Counted from the stretch's first letter, positions 28,145 through 37,517 are shown. The stretch is DNA of 64,000 nucleotides from Candidatus Dechloromonas phosphorivorans (GCA_016709495.1 JADJMS010000046.1:186001-250000), one strand, 5' to 3'. Notes: a model not told the origin generated them from the sequence alone. Numbers and translations are program-made.

Positions 28145-29509
28145 ATGACACCGCTGCGCATTAACCTAGAGCAAGAAGATATTCCTACCCACTGGTACAA
28201 CGTGGTTGCCGATATGGTCAATCCGCCGGCGCCACCGCTCGGCCCGGATGGCAACCCGGTGCCGCCGGAAGCGATGGGGGCGATTTTCCCCGGGCCGATT
28301 CTCGAGCAGGAAATGTCGGCGGAGCGCTGGATTGCCATTCCCGAAGAAGTCCGCCAGATTTACGCGTTGTGGCGCCCGGCGCCACTTTGCCGCGCCTTGC
28401 GGCTGGAGCAGGCGCTCGGTACGCCGGCCAAGATTTTCTACAAGTACGAAGGTGTTTCTCCTGCCGGTTCGCACAAACCAAACTCCGCCGTGCCGCAGGC
28501 CTTCTATAACAAAATGGCCGGCACCAAACGGCTGACCACCGAAACCGGCGCCGGGCAATGGGGTTCATCAATTGCCTTTGCCGGGCAGATGTTCGGCCTG
28601 CCGGTGCGCGTGTACATGGTGAAGGTGAGCTACGAACAAAAGCCTTTCCGTCGCTCGATGATGCAGACCTGGGGGGCGGAAGTGTTTGCCAGCCCGACCA
28701 ATCTGACCAATGCCGGGCGTGCCGCGCTGGCTGAAGACCCGAACAATCAGGGTTCGCTCGGCCTAGCCATTTCCGAAGCGGTTGAAGAAGCCGCTGCCGA
28801 TCCCGGTACCTGCTACACCCTTGGTTCAGTGCTCAACCACGTCCTCTTGCACCAGAGTGTCATTGGTCTCGAAGCCAAAAAGCAGTTCGACAAAATCGGT
28901 CTTTACCCGGACGTGATCTTCGGCCCCTGTGGCGGCGGTTCCAGCTTTGGTGGTATTGCTTTCCCCTTCCTGGCTGACAAGGCTGCCGGCGACAAGCGGG
29001 CGACCAATCTGCGCTGCGTCGCGGTTGAGCCGACCTCCTGCCCGACCCTGACCAAGGGGCACTACGCCTACGATTACGGCGATGTCTCCGGCTACACGCC
29101 GATCATGAAAATGTACACCCTTGGCCACAATTTCATGCCGCCTGGCATCCGTGCCGGGGGTTTGCGTTACCACGGCGATTCCCCGCTGGTTTCCCAGTTG
29201 CTGCACGAAGGGCTGATCGAAGCCATGGCCGTGCCGCAAGTTGCCACCTTTGATGCCGGTGTGCAGTTCGCCCGCGCCGAAGGCATTATCCCGGCACCGG
29301 AATCCTGTCACGCCATTCGCGCTGCGATTGATGAAGCACTCAAGTGCAAAATCACCGGCGAGCCAAAAACCATCCTGTTCAGCCTGACCGGCCACGGCCA
29401 TTTTGATATGGCCTCCTATGACAAGTTTTTCTCCGGTCAACTGGAGGATTTTGATTATCCGGCCGAGGCGATTGCCGAATCACTGAAACATTTGCCGAAA
29501 GTGGGCTGA
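28145..29509 (+). CDS. TrpB2-type PLP-dependent tryptophan synthase beta-like protein
   Basis: A 454-residue fold-type II PLP enzyme. The PLP lysine is in GSHKPNSA (about residue 110), and ETGAGQWGSS and the phosphate loop CGGGSSFGG are clear. Length and the extended N terminus match TrpB2, which makes tryptophan from indole and serine or serves in indole salvage, rather than TrpB1. No trpA lies next to it. ATG 28145 follows GGGAGAG. A SPOR-domain gene follows by 4 bases. Confidence 0.92.
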   Translation: MTPLRINLEQEDIPTHWYNVVADMVNPPAPPLGPDGNPVPPEAMGAIFPGPILEQEMSAERWIAIPEEVRQIYALWRPAPLCRALRLEQALGTPAKIFYKYEGVSPAGSHKPNSAVPQAFYNKMAGTKRLTTETGAGQWGSSIAFAGQMFGLPVRVYMVKVSYEQKPFRRSMMQTWGAEVFASPTNLTNAGRAALAEDPNNQGSLGLAISEAVEEAAADPGTCYTLGSVLNHVLLHQSVIGLEAKKQFDKIGLYPDVIFGPCGGGSSFGGIAFPFLADKAAGDKRATNLRCVAVEPTSCPTLTKGHYAYDYGDVSGYTPIMKMYTLGHNFMPPGIRAGGLRYHGDSPLVSQLLHEGLIEAMAVPQVATFDAGVQFARAEGIIPAPESCHAIRAAIDEALKCKITGEPKTILFSLTGHGHFDMASYDKFFSGQLEDFDYPAEAIAESLKHLPKVG

Positions 29510-29513
29510 CCCG

Positions 29514-30233
29514 GTGCGCGTTCTCGTCTTCCTGCTTGTCCTCGCCAATTTGTTGTTTTATGCCTTCAGTGAAGGCTATTTTGGTCGTGCCGAAAATCCG
29601 GATGCCCGTCGTATGACGCAGCAGGTGGCGCCCGAACGCATGAAGATTGTTGCGCGTGGTGAACAGCCAGCACCAGCCCCCGCCCCTGCTGCCGCACCCA
29701 CGCCGCCACCCGAGCCAGAGGCGCCGGCGCCGGCACCCGTGGCGCCGGTTGTTGCGCCGGAGCCGGTTGTGGCTCTCGCTTGCAGTCGCTGGGAGTCCTT
29801 GCTGCCGGCTGATGCTGATCGTTTGGTGACCTTGATTGGGCAAAAATTTCCTGCATTCAAGCTGAGTCGGCGTCTTGATCCAGGCGAAGGAAACGGCTGG
29901 TGGGTCTTCATTCCGCCGCAGGCCGACAAGGCCACGGCGGACAAGAAAGCTAGCCAGTTGAGAGGTTTTGGCGTCACTGATTACTTCATCGTTCAGGAGG
30001 CCGGGCCGAATCGCTATGCCATTTCGCTCGGTATCTTTTCCAGCGAAAAGGGTGCGCAGGAGCGACTGGCAGATGTCAAGGAGCTTGGGGTGCGTTCTGC
30101 CAAGCTGAGCCTGCGCCCGGGCAAGGATAGCCATGCCAGTCTCGATGCGCGCGGGCCGGCTGTTGATCAACCGGCCTTGCGCAAGCTTGTCGCTGGGGCC
30201 ATACCGGGTAGCAAGGCGCAAAACTGCCAATGA
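29514..30233 (+). CDS. SPOR-domain protein
   Basis: A 239-residue inner-membrane protein. One N-terminal membrane segment (VLVFLLVLANLLFYAF) is followed by a Pro/Ala-rich linker (about residues 50-85) and a C-terminal SPOR-like domain (about 95-200, GWWVFIPPQADKATADKKA and the adjoining NRYAISLGIFSSEKGA). SPOR domains bind denuded peptidoglycan at the septum. The start is GTG 29514. It overlaps coaE by 4 bases. Confidence 0.85.
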   Translation: MRVLVFLLVLANLLFYAFSEGYFGRAENPDARRMTQQVAPERMKIVARGEQPAPAPAPAAAPTPPPEPEAPAPAPVAPVVAPEPVVALACSRWESLLPADADRLVTLIGQKFPAFKLSRRLDPGEGNGWWVFIPPQADKATADKKASQLRGFGVTDYFIVQEAGPNRYAISLGIFSSEKGAQERLADVKELGVRSAKLSLRPGKDSHASLDARGPAVDQPALRKLVAGAIPGSKAQNCQ

Positions 30234-30853
30234 GCGGCTTTGTCGTCGGTCTGACTGGCGGTATCGGGAGTGGTAAAAGCACGGTTGCCGATTTGTTTGT
30301 TGTGCAAGGAGCGGCGCTGGTCGACACCGATGTGATTGCCCATCAACTGACGGCAGCGGGAGGTGCGGCCATGCCGCAGATTGTTGCCACCTTCGGTCAT
30401 GAAATCGCTGATGCCCAGGGCGCTCTTGATCGTGTAGCGATGCGCCGCATGGTGTTCACGGATTCTTCAGCGCGTGGCCGGCTGGAAGCTATTTTGCATC
30501 CGCTCATTCGTCAGATATCCGATCAACGCTGTGCTGAATCAAGCGCACCCTACGTCATTCTTGCCGTGCCCTTGCTTGTTGAATCCGGCAGTTACAGCGA
30601 GCGCTGTGACCGCATCGCAGTGGTTGACTGCCCTGAAACGGTGCAAATTTCACGGGTCATGGCGCGCAATGGCCTGTCGGAAAATGAGGTGCGCGCCATT
30701 CTAAAAGTGCAAGCCAGTCGGGAGCAGCGCCTCGCGATTGCAAACGAAGTGATCGACAATGGTGCAGGGCTGACAAATCTTTACCCAAGGGTGGCCGAAC
30801 TGCACCTAAAGTATCTCGCACTTTCGAGCGAAAAAGCTAAAGCAAACTGTTGA
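30230..30853 (+). CDS. coaE: Dephospho-CoA kinase
   Basis: Last step of coenzyme A synthesis. P-loop LTGGIGSGKSTV is at residues 8-19; DTDVIAHQLT and VAPLLVE-like AVPLLVESG follow, with RVMARNGLSENEV as the lid. Length 207 is normal. The order coaE-zapD-yacG is the classic betaproteobacterial cluster. Confidence 0.97.
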   Translation: MSGFVVGLTGGIGSGKSTVADLFVVQGAALVDTDVIAHQLTAAGGAAMPQIVATFGHEIADAQGALDRVAMRRMVFTDSSARGRLEAILHPLIRQISDQRCAESSAPYVILAVPLLVESGSYSERCDRIAVVDCPETVQISRVMARNGLSENEVRAILKVQASREQRLAIANEVIDNGAGLTNLYPRVAELHLKYLALSSEKAKANC

Positions 30854-30913
30854 GATTTCGCTGCAAATAGCTCAGAATTAGGGCAATTTTACGTTCTTAC
30901 CTCTTAAGGCCGC

Positions 30914-31672
30914 GTGATCACTTACGAATATCCCTTCAACGAGCGCATCCGCACCCTGCTGCGGCTGGAGGACTTATTCGAAAAAACGTCTGTTTTTGTA
31001 GAAAACGACGGCCAACTCGAACACCATACAGCGCTGGTCACAATCTTCGAGATTCTCGAAGTTGCTGGTCGAGCCGACCTCAAGATGGACCTGATTCAGG
31101 AACTTGAGCGTCAACGCCAAACCCTGCTGGCTTACCGCAACAACCCTGATATCTCTGAAGAAGCCCTCTCCGGCGCGCTTTATGAGATCGAGCAATCATC
31201 GGCAGCCTTGCTCTCGATGACCGGCAAGATGGGCCAATACCTGCGTGATAACGACTGGCTGATGGGCATCAAGAGCCGGGCGGCGATTCCCGGCGGTGTT
31301 TGCGAATTTGATTTGCCTTCATATCACTGGTGGTTGCACCGTCCTGCCGAAACGCGACGCGAAGCCATCAATGGCTGGGTCAAGCCGATGCTGCCGCTAC
31401 GCGATGCGGCGGCCATCGTTTTGCGTTTGCTGCGTTCCAGCGGTCATCCCAAGCAGCATGTTGCGGTCAACGGCCAGTTTCAGCTGAATTTGGGCGGCTC
31501 TGCTGCACAGATGGTGCGGGTTTCGCTTAACGTTGACGAGCAGGCTGTTCCCGAAGTCAGCGCCAACAAGTACTTCCTCAATATTCGCTTTACCAAACCG
31601 CCGGCTGGTGAAATCAAGGCCCGGGGTTGTGAGCGCGATATCAGTTTCGACCTGACCTTTTGTAATCTGTAA
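30914..31672 (+). CDS. zapD: Cell division protein ZapD (DUF1342)
   Basis: ZapD bundles FtsZ protofilaments. The 252-residue product opens with ITYEYPFNERIRTLLRLEDLF, the family hallmark, and continues with the predicted helical and beta domains. The start is GTG 30914. Its TAA overlaps the yacG ATG (TAATG). Confidence 0.96.
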   Translation: MITYEYPFNERIRTLLRLEDLFEKTSVFVENDGQLEHHTALVTIFEILEVAGRADLKMDLIQELERQRQTLLAYRNNPDISEEALSGALYEIEQSSAALLSMTGKMGQYLRDNDWLMGIKSRAAIPGGVCEFDLPSYHWWLHRPAETRREAINGWVKPMLPLRDAAAIVLRLLRSSGHPKQHVAVNGQFQLNLGGSAAQMVRVSLNVDEQAVPEVSANKYFLNIRFTKPPAGEIKARGCERDISFDLTFCNL

Positions 31673-31872
31673 TGACGGCACGCAAGGTTCGTTGTCCGCA
31701 ATGCGGCGAATATTCCCTTTGGTCGACCGACAACCCTTCGCGACCGTTTTGCTCTGATCGTTGCAAACAGATTGATCTTGGCTGCTGGGCCAACGAATCC
31801 TACCGGATTCCGGTGCAGGAAGGCAGCAACGATCCTGGCAGCGGAGTCCCCGACGCTACCAGCCACGCATAA
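31672..31872 (+). CDS. yacG: DNA gyrase inhibitor YacG
   Basis: A 66-residue zinc finger protein known to bind GyrB and inhibit gyrase. The four zinc Cys are in VRCPQCGE and FCSDRCKQIDLG, the family signature. Start overlaps the zapD stop. The last 17 bases overlap the converging Nudix-ThiE gene. Confidence 0.95.
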   Translation: MTARKVRCPQCGEYSLWSTDNPSRPFCSDRCKQIDLGCWANESYRIPVQEGSNDPGSGVPDATSHA

Positions 31873-32800
31873 GCGCAATGCCTTGTGCGCCGTGGCCTTG
31901 AGCCTCGGACAAAAACTCCATTTTCATTCCACCTAGCGCAAAAACCGGGATCGTATTGCCTGATATTTCGCTGGCAAACTGGTTCCAGCCTAAGCCGGCA
32001 GTTTCCGGGTGCGAGGGCGTTGGTAGCACCGGGCCAAGCAAGGCGTAATCCAGTCCAAGCTCACCCGCACGCTTAATCTCAGCAGCGTTATGGCAGGAGG
32101 CGCCAACCCAGTTGAAGTCGGGGCGTGCCGTGCATGTAGCCAGTTGTGTCGCTGAAAGATGAATGCCGTCGGCGTTAACGGCGCGCGCAATGCTTTCACT
32201 GTTGTTGATGACGACCAGCGCACCATAGCCACGGGCGATTCGACAAACGCTCTCGGCAAACCACAGGCGTTGTGCTTCCGGCCAGCCTTTGTCGCGCACC
32301 TGAATCAGGCGCAGGCCGTTTTGCATGGCTTCTTCCAGACGCTCCAACTGGCGTTCGACACCTTCTGTTTCGCCCATCGTGATCGCCATTGTCGTGGGCA
32401 GGGCAAGTGCCTTCAGAATGGGGTCGTTGGCCGGGAGGATGGGCGCGACGGTGGAAATTTTTCCGCACTCCAGCCAGTCGACCGCAGCATGTTCGAGCGG
32501 CGCCGTGATGCCGATCTCGCCGCTCCAGGCGGTTACCCGCCAGAAGTTCAAGCGCACGGTGGCATGCGGATAAGTGAATTGGCGGGTTAGCCAGGGTGAG
32601 CAGGCGGTGACCGTGATCCCCAGTTCCTCCTGCAATTCACGAATCAGCGCCTGACGCACGCTTTCGCCGGGTTCCACCTTGCCGCCGGGAAATTCCCAGT
32701 AGCCTGCATAGACCTTGCCTTCCGGGCGCTGGGCGAGCAAGAACTCGCGGCCATCGGCGCGCAGCATGACGGCGGCGGCTACTTCAACAATCTGGCTCAC
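31856..32800 (-). CDS. Nudix hydrolase / thiamine phosphate synthase-like fusion
   Basis: The 314-residue protein joins a MutT-like Nudix domain (residues 1-130; Nudix box GGKVEPGESVRQALIRELQEELGI is split over residues 38-60) to a ThiE-like TIM barrel (150-314; QVRDKGWP, VVINNSESIA, HLSATQL, GPVLPT). This fusion is standard in beta- and gammaproteobacteria beside yacG. It cleans oxidised nucleotides such as 8-oxo-dGTP; whether the ThiE half is active is not known. Its start overlaps the stop of the upstream ATPase gene. Confidence 0.93.
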   Translation of the reverse strand: MSQIVEVAAAVMLRADGREFLLAQRPEGKVYAGYWEFPGGKVEPGESVRQALIRELQEELGITVTACSPWLTRQFTYPHATVRLNFWRVTAWSGEIGITAPLEHAAVDWLECGKISTVAPILPANDPILKALALPTTMAITMGETEGVERQLERLEEAMQNGLRLIQVRDKGWPEAQRLWFAESVCRIARGYGALVVINNSESIARAVNADGIHLSATQLATCTARPDFNWVGASCHNAAEIKRAGELGLDYALLGPVLPTPSHPETAGLGWNQFASEISGNTIPVFALGGMKMEFLSEAQGHGAQGIALMRGW

Positions 32801-33687
32801 TTGCTTTTCTTTCCGCTCGGTTTTTGTTGCCCAGCCAGGTCGCGGGCGAATTGCCAGGCAACGCGCCCTGAGCGCGAGCCGCGCCCGAGTGCCCAGTTCA
32901 GCGCATCGCGCTCGCAGTCGGCAATGGTTTTTTCACTGAGGCCAAAATGGCGCAGCCAATGATTGACGATGTTCAGGTAATCATCCTGGCTGAAGGGGTA
33001 GAAGGAAATCCACAAACCAAAGCGCTCGGAGAGCGAGATTTTTTCTTCGGTTGCTTCGCCCGGGTGGATTTCGTCATCGACGCGGGTGGTGTCGAGATTT
33101 TCAGCAAAATACTCAGGCATCAGATGGCGCCGGTTCGAGGTGGCGTAAATCAGCACGTTCTCTGGTGGCGCTGAAATGGAGCCATCAAGCACCGATTTGA
33201 GCGCCTTGTAGGCGGTTTCGCCGGATTCAAACGAGAGATCATCGCAAAAAATGATGAAGCGCTCCGGGCGGCCATCGAGCAAATCGACAATATCCGGCAA
33301 GTCGATCAGATCATCCTTGTCGACTTCGATCAGGCGCAGCCCCTTGGCTGAATACTCGTTGAGCACCGCCTTGACCAGTGACGACTTGCCCGAGCCGCGC
33401 GAACCGGTGAGCAGCACATTGTTGGCCGGGCGGCCGGTGACGAATTGTTGTGTGTTGAGGGTGATGCGTTCCTTTTGATCGTCGATGTTATTCAAATCGG
33501 CGAGCCGGATCGGATGCGGATTGCGTACTGCCTGCAACCAGCCGCGTCCGGAATTTTTACGCCAGCGGAATGCGATGGCATCTTTCCAGTCCGGCAACGG
33601 CGGGGCGGGCGGGAGTGTCGCCTCGAAGCGTTCAAGAACAGCTTCAGCGCGGGAAAGCAGGCGGGTGAGTTGCAGGGAGTCGGTCAT
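32797..33687 (-). CDS. DUF815 ATP-binding protein
   Basis: AAA-type ATPase of the DUF815 family: Walker A TGSRGSGKSSLV (about residue 100), Walker B FIIFCDDLSF, sensor-like IYATSNRRHLMPE and GLWISFYPFSQDDYL. Length 296 is typical. ATG 33687 is preferred over a start 48 bases upstream. Function is unknown; it is coupled by overlap to the Nudix-ThiE gene, a common arrangement. Divergent from mltA. Confidence 0.92.
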   Translation of the reverse strand: MTDSLQLTRLLSRAEAVLERFEATLPPAPPLPDWKDAIAFRWRKNSGRGWLQAVRNPHPIRLADLNNIDDQKERITLNTQQFVTGRPANNVLLTGSRGSGKSSLVKAVLNEYSAKGLRLIEVDKDDLIDLPDIVDLLDGRPERFIIFCDDLSFESGETAYKALKSVLDGSISAPPENVLIYATSNRRHLMPEYFAENLDTTRVDDEIHPGEATEEKISLSERFGLWISFYPFSQDDYLNIVNHWLRHFGLSEKTIADCERDALNWALGRGSRSGRVAWQFARDLAGQQKPSGKKSK

Positions 33688-33733
33688 GGTGGCGGGTATA
33701 CTGCGCGGCAAAATGCGAACTCTAAACAATGCC

Positions 33734-34942
33734 ATGATAAAAATCCAAACTATCGCCTTGCTGTCCGCGCTATGGCTTGCCGCCTGCAGTCAATTGCCGG
33801 TTGAAAAAAATGCCCCGATTTGCCCGTCGACCGTAACATGTGCGCCTTGCCCCAGTTGCCCGCCAGTGACGACGGTTGCGCCACCGGTCGCCTTCTCGCG
33901 CAGTTTGCAGCTCGCCAACTGGAGCGATTTGCCGGGTTGGGCCAGTGATGATCTGGATGCCGCCTGGCCGGGGTTTTTGCAATCCTGCCGTGGCATGGCG
34001 AGCAAGCCACACGGGCCGGCATGGAAACGTGTTTGTGAATTGGCCAAGGCGCACAACGGCAAAAATACTCGCCAGTTTTTCGAAACGAATCTCAAGCCGC
34101 ATGCCATTCTGGCCGCCGATGGCAATGCAAACGGGCTGGTCACCGGCTATTACGAACCTTTGTTGCGCGGCAGCCGGACGCAGACCAGCAGCTTCGCGCA
34201 AGCTGTGCGTGGCGTGCCGGATGATTTGCTGACGATTGATCTTTCGGCGATTTTCCCTGAGTTGAAAGACAAACGCGTGCGTGGCCGTCTTGAGGGCAAT
34301 AAAGTCGTGCCTTATTGGTCGCGCGCCGAAATTGGCGCACGTGGTGACAAGGTGCCGAGTCGCACGCTGCTGTACACCGATGATGCGGTCGAACTCTTTT
34401 TCCTGCAGGTGCAGGGTTCCGGGCGCGTGAAAATGCCTGATGGCAGCATGGTCCGCCTGAATTACGGCGACCAGAATGGCCATCCCTATCAGTCAATAGG
34501 CAAAGTCTTAATCGAACGTGGTGAATTGAAGCTGGAAGAGGCCTCAATGCAGGGCATACAGGCTTGGGCGCGGGCCAATCCGGCGCGCCTGAATGATCTG
34601 CTCAACGCCAATCCGAGCTATGTTTTCTTCCGCGAAGTGCCGAATAGTGCGGATGGCCCGCAAGGTGCGCTTGGTGTGCCGCTGGTTGCCGAGCGCAGCA
34701 TTGCCGTCGATCCGCGTTCGGTGCCGCTGGGTGCGCCGGTATTTCTCGCCACAACCCGCCCGAATTCCAATCAGGCAATGAATCGCCTGGTCATGGCGCA
34801 AGACACGGGCGGCGCGATCAAAGGTGCCGTGCGTGCTGACTTTTTCTGGGGCTTTGGCAAAGAGGCCGGGGAACTGGCTGGACGCATGAAGCAGGCAGGA
34901 AAAATGTGGGTGCTGCTGCCGGCAGAGGCGGCAACCAAATAA
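33734..34942 (+). CDS. mltA: Membrane-bound lytic murein transglycosylase A
   Basis: Cleaves peptidoglycan to 1,6-anhydromuropeptides. The 402-residue lipoprotein has a signal with lipobox LAAC (IKIQTIALLSALWLAACSQ). The MltA barrel region (TGYYEPLLRGSRT, RAEIGARGDK) is followed by VQGSGRVKMPDG and the 3D domain with RLVMAQDTGGAIKG and a terminal DFFWGFG. ATG 33734 is chosen because it gives the lipoprotein signal. Confidence 0.95.
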   Translation: MIKIQTIALLSALWLAACSQLPVEKNAPICPSTVTCAPCPSCPPVTTVAPPVAFSRSLQLANWSDLPGWASDDLDAAWPGFLQSCRGMASKPHGPAWKRVCELAKAHNGKNTRQFFETNLKPHAILAADGNANGLVTGYYEPLLRGSRTQTSSFAQAVRGVPDDLLTIDLSAIFPELKDKRVRGRLEGNKVVPYWSRAEIGARGDKVPSRTLLYTDDAVELFFLQVQGSGRVKMPDGSMVRLNYGDQNGHPYQSIGKVLIERGELKLEEASMQGIQAWARANPARLNDLLNANPSYVFFREVPNSADGPQGALGVPLVAERSIAVDPRSVPLGAPVFLATTRPNSNQAMNRLVMAQDTGGAIKGAVRADFFWGFGKEAGELAGRMKQAGKMWVLLPAEAATK

Positions 34943-34980
34943 GTTAGAGTCGCACCAAAAGCAGGCGGCAAGAATAAAAA

Positions 34981-35016
34981 TGCACCAAACGTGTGCGAGT
35001 ATTTGGTGCGCCAAAT
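34981..35016. promoter_or_regulatory. Candidate NtrC enhancer sites upstream of amtB
   Basis: TGCACCAAACG-TGTGCG (34981-34997) resembles the NtrC dyad, and ATTTGGTGCGCCAAAT (35001-35016) is a near-palindrome with the same half-site. A further GCACCAAA lies near 34953. They are 40-70 bp upstream of the sigma54 promoter, where NtrC enhancers are expected. Confidence 0.5.
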
Positions 35017-35052
35017 TTCCTAATGCACTGATTTGAAACCCATTCCATGCAC

Positions 35053-35068
35053 TGGAATGGTGCTTGCT
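35053..35068 (+). promoter_or_regulatory. Sigma54 promoter of amtB
   Basis: TGGAATGGTGCTTGCT has the invariant GG (-24) and GC (-12) at the right spacing and TTGCT matching the -12 element. Transcription would start near 35080, with a GGAGG ribosome site before ATG 35101. Nitrogen control of an ammonium transporter by sigma54/NtrC is well established in proteobacteria. Confidence 0.65.
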
Positions 35069-35100
35069 TTCGCTTCCGGATTCGTTGATTTGGAGGTTGC

Positions 35101-36303
35101 ATGGACGCTTATCAATCCGGTAGCAATGTGCTGTTCATTTTGCTGGGGGCCATCATGGTGCTGGCGATGCACGCTGGCTTTGCATTTCTTGAACTTGGCA
35201 CGGTGCGCAAGAAAAATCAGGTCAATGCGCTAGTCAAAATTCTGACTGACTTTGCCATGTCGACCCTGGCCTATTTCTTCGTCGGCTACGGCATCGCCTA
35301 TGGCATCCACTTCTTCAGTGGTGTTGATACCCTGATGGAGAAGAATGGTTTCGAGCTGACCAAGTTCTTCTTTTTGCTCACCTTTGCGGCGGCGATCCCC
35401 GCCATTATTTCCGGTGGCATTGCCGAGCGCGCCAAATTCAACCCGCAACTGGCGGCTACCTTTTTGATCGTCGGCTTTGTATATCCCTTCTACGAAGGCA
35501 TTGCCTGGAACCAGGCATTCGGCATTCAGGCCTGGCTCAAAGCCACCTTCGGTGAAGAATTCCACGATTTTGCCGGCTCCGTTGTAGTGCATGCAATGGG
35601 CGGCTGGATCGCATTGCCGGCGGTGCTTCTTCTTGGTGCGCGTCATGGTCGCTACGGTAAGGATGGCCGAATTTCTGCACACCCCCCTTCATCTATCCCC
35701 TTCCTTGCGCTGGGCGCCTGGATTTTGACTGTCGGCTGGTTCGGCTTCAATGTGATGAGCGCACAGACGCTGGACAAGATTTCCGGTCTGGTCGCCCTGA
35801 ACTCGCTGATGGCGATGGTCGGCGGTACCTTGGCTGCCCTCCTGCTAGGCAAGAACGACCCCGGCTTCGTTCATAACGGCCCGCTGGCTGGTCTGGTCGC
35901 CGTCTGTGCCGGTTCCGACCTGATGCACCCGATGGGTGCCCTGGTGGTTGGCGCGGTCGCTGGCGGCTTGTTTGTCGTCATGTTCACCCTGACCCAGAAC
36001 CGCTGGAAAATCGACGACGTGCTTGGCGTCTGGCCCCTGCACGGCCTGTGCGGTGCCTGGGGTGGGCTGGCGGCCGGTATCTTCGGCAGCAAGGCGCTAG
36101 GTGGAGCGGGCGGCATTGCCTTCATGCCGCAATTGATCATGACGGCACTGGCCATCGTGGTCGCCTTGGTCGGCGGCGCGCTGGTCTATGGCGGCCTGAA
36201 ATTATTTGTGGGGCTGCGGCTGGATCAGGAGCAGGAATACGAAGGTGCCGACCTCAGCATTCACCGGATCACGGCTACGCCGGAGCGTGAGCCAAACTGG
36301 TAA
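35101..36303 (+). CDS. amtB: Ammonium transporter
   Basis: A 400-residue polytopic membrane protein of the Amt/Mep/Rh family. It opens directly with the first transmembrane helix (NVLFILLGAIMVLAMHAGFAFLE) read in parts, and shows the pore His region FAGSVVVHAMGGW and GVWPLHGLCGAWGG with the twin His ligands. No glnK gene is adjacent. A sigma54-type promoter lies upstream and a strong terminator downstream, so it is a single-gene unit. Confidence 0.95.
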   Translation: MDAYQSGSNVLFILLGAIMVLAMHAGFAFLELGTVRKKNQVNALVKILTDFAMSTLAYFFVGYGIAYGIHFFSGVDTLMEKNGFELTKFFFLLTFAAAIPAIISGGIAERAKFNPQLAATFLIVGFVYPFYEGIAWNQAFGIQAWLKATFGEEFHDFAGSVVVHAMGGWIALPAVLLLGARHGRYGKDGRISAHPPSSIPFLALGAWILTVGWFGFNVMSAQTLDKISGLVALNSLMAMVGGTLAALLLGKNDPGFVHNGPLAGLVAVCAGSDLMHPMGALVVGAVAGGLFVVMFTLTQNRWKIDDVLGVWPLHGLCGAWGGLAAGIFGSKALGGAGGIAFMPQLIMTALAIVVALVGGALVYGGLKLFVGLRLDQEQEYEGADLSIHRITATPEREPNW

Positions 36304-36369
36304 GCGTTTGATGGGAAATAATTAAGTCTGACGGGCGAGAATTAAGTCTGCCGGATAATGGATTTAATG

Positions 36370-36397
36370 GAGGGCCGGCGATTGCCGGCCCTTTTTT
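36370..36397 (+). terminator. Rho-independent terminator of amtB
   Basis: GGGCCGGC-gatt-GCCGGCCC stem followed by six T, 67 bases after the amtB stop. Confidence 0.9.
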
Positions 36398-36786
36398 GAA
36401 CTTCCGTAATTCGGCCTGACCGGCCATTGCAAGTTGGTTCAGATCAATGGCCGAGTGTCGCGCAGGTTGCCGCCGTTCAGATCCACTGGGGAAAAACCTG
36501 GGCCTGACAAATCTGAGCTTCCATTTTCAAATTCCGCTACTCACCCTTTGTGCCCAATCCGGCCTTTCGATTATCCAGGACGCCAACGGCAGGTAACTGA
36601 GTCGAGCAGTCATACAACGCGACTAGCCAATGACTAGACGTCGTAACCTCAGCGATCATTGGGTGCCATCTGCATGAGCGACTGGTGCAAGCTCCATTGC
36701 AGCCGTTCAAGTTTGGCCAGCGAAACTTTAAGCCTGATCAATTTGAGCAGTTGCTTACTGAAGTGCAATCAGGCTGTTTGCATCGC
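36398..36786. other. Intergenic stretch without a clear gene
   Basis: No frame here looks conserved. A 39-codon minus-strand frame (36649-36768, TTG start) is Leu/Lys-rich and ends MQMAPNDR, but it lacks a ribosome site and is not called. The sequence may include degraded remnants. Confidence 0.4.
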
Positions 36787-37143
36787 TCAGTTGGGCCTGA
36801 CCAGGACATAGGAGCTGCGAAATCTTACTCCTTTGATTTCCGATACATCGAAGGAACTTCCGGGCGTGACCAGTTTTACACGCCCGACAGCCTCGGCAAT
36901 CCCGCCATCCGTCGTTGTTTCCTTCATCTCGACAATGAGCGGTTCAGGCGCTATTAGCCGCAATTCAAGGGTCGTATTTGGAATGCCTGTTGGTGAAAAC
37001 TTGACGGTGGAATTGGCACCAAGAAAAGAGATGGACTGGTTCAACTGACCAGCCAGGTAAATGTCAATTTTGGCCACGTCTGCAGCAACTGCATGGATGG
37101 GGACCGCCAGCAAAGCGGCAAGGGTCAGAGGCAGGTATTTCAT
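36787..37143 (-). CDS. Secreted hypothetical protein
   Basis: A 118-residue precursor with a good signal peptide (MKYLPLTLAALLAVPIHAVA, cut before ADV). The mature part is beta-rich without Cys and has no family I recognise. It begins near the end of the ridA frame, suggesting a shared transcript, and probably acts in the periplasm. Confidence 0.7.
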   Translation of the reverse strand: MKYLPLTLAALLAVPIHAVAADVAKIDIYLAGQLNQSISFLGANSTVKFSPTGIPNTTLELRLIAPEPLIVEMKETTTDGGIAEAVGRVKLVTPGSSFDVSEIKGVRFRSSYVLVRPN

Positions 37144-37190
37144 TGTGTTGTTCCGGTTATGACTAGGTATGTGCTGGGCAGCAGTCAGGA

Positions 37191-37517
37191 CTAATTCAAT
37201 GCGATATTGCGGAGAGGACAGTTTCGCTTGCAGGCAGGCTCGTACCGGGGCGCGCTCCCTTCTGGCAACCAGTTTTCCCAGACAATATTCATGGCATCGT
37301 AGTCAGCCATATCTGCCAGATAAATTGTCACCATCAGCAGTCGGGACTTGTCACTGTGAGCCTCAATCAATTGCTGCTCAACGCTGGCCAACAGGTTTTC
37401 TGTCTGCGCGGTGATGTCAGCATCAAGGTTGGCTGGTACTTCGACCAGGTAAACGGTGCTGTTGTGGGCGACCATATGGGAGTAACGGCGTGTGGTGCCG
37501 TAGCGCCGGATATTCAT
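37191..37517 (-). CDS. RidA family protein, C-terminal frameshift
   Basis: RidA/YjgF proteins hydrolyse reactive enamine/imine intermediates. Seen are RRYSHMVAHNSTVYLVEVP, QTENLLASVEQQL and VTIYLADMADYDAMN, with WLPEGSAP near the end. After this the frame reads YEPACKRNCP, but one base shift near 37255 gives VRACLQAKLSSPQYRIEL, which is the expected RidA ending with the conserved Arg. ATG 37517 follows AGGAG, so the longer start at 37544 is not used. Confidence 0.8.
   Translation of the reverse strand: MNIRRYGTTRRYSHMVAHNSTVYLVEVPANLDADITAQTENLLASVEQQLIEAHSDKSRLLMVTIYLADMADYDAMNIVWENWLPEGSAPRYEPACKRNCPLRNIALN

Noticed and set aside
36685..36957. 90-codon + frame opposite the secreted protein gene
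   Set aside because: It is a shadow of the minus-strand gene with a clear signal peptide.
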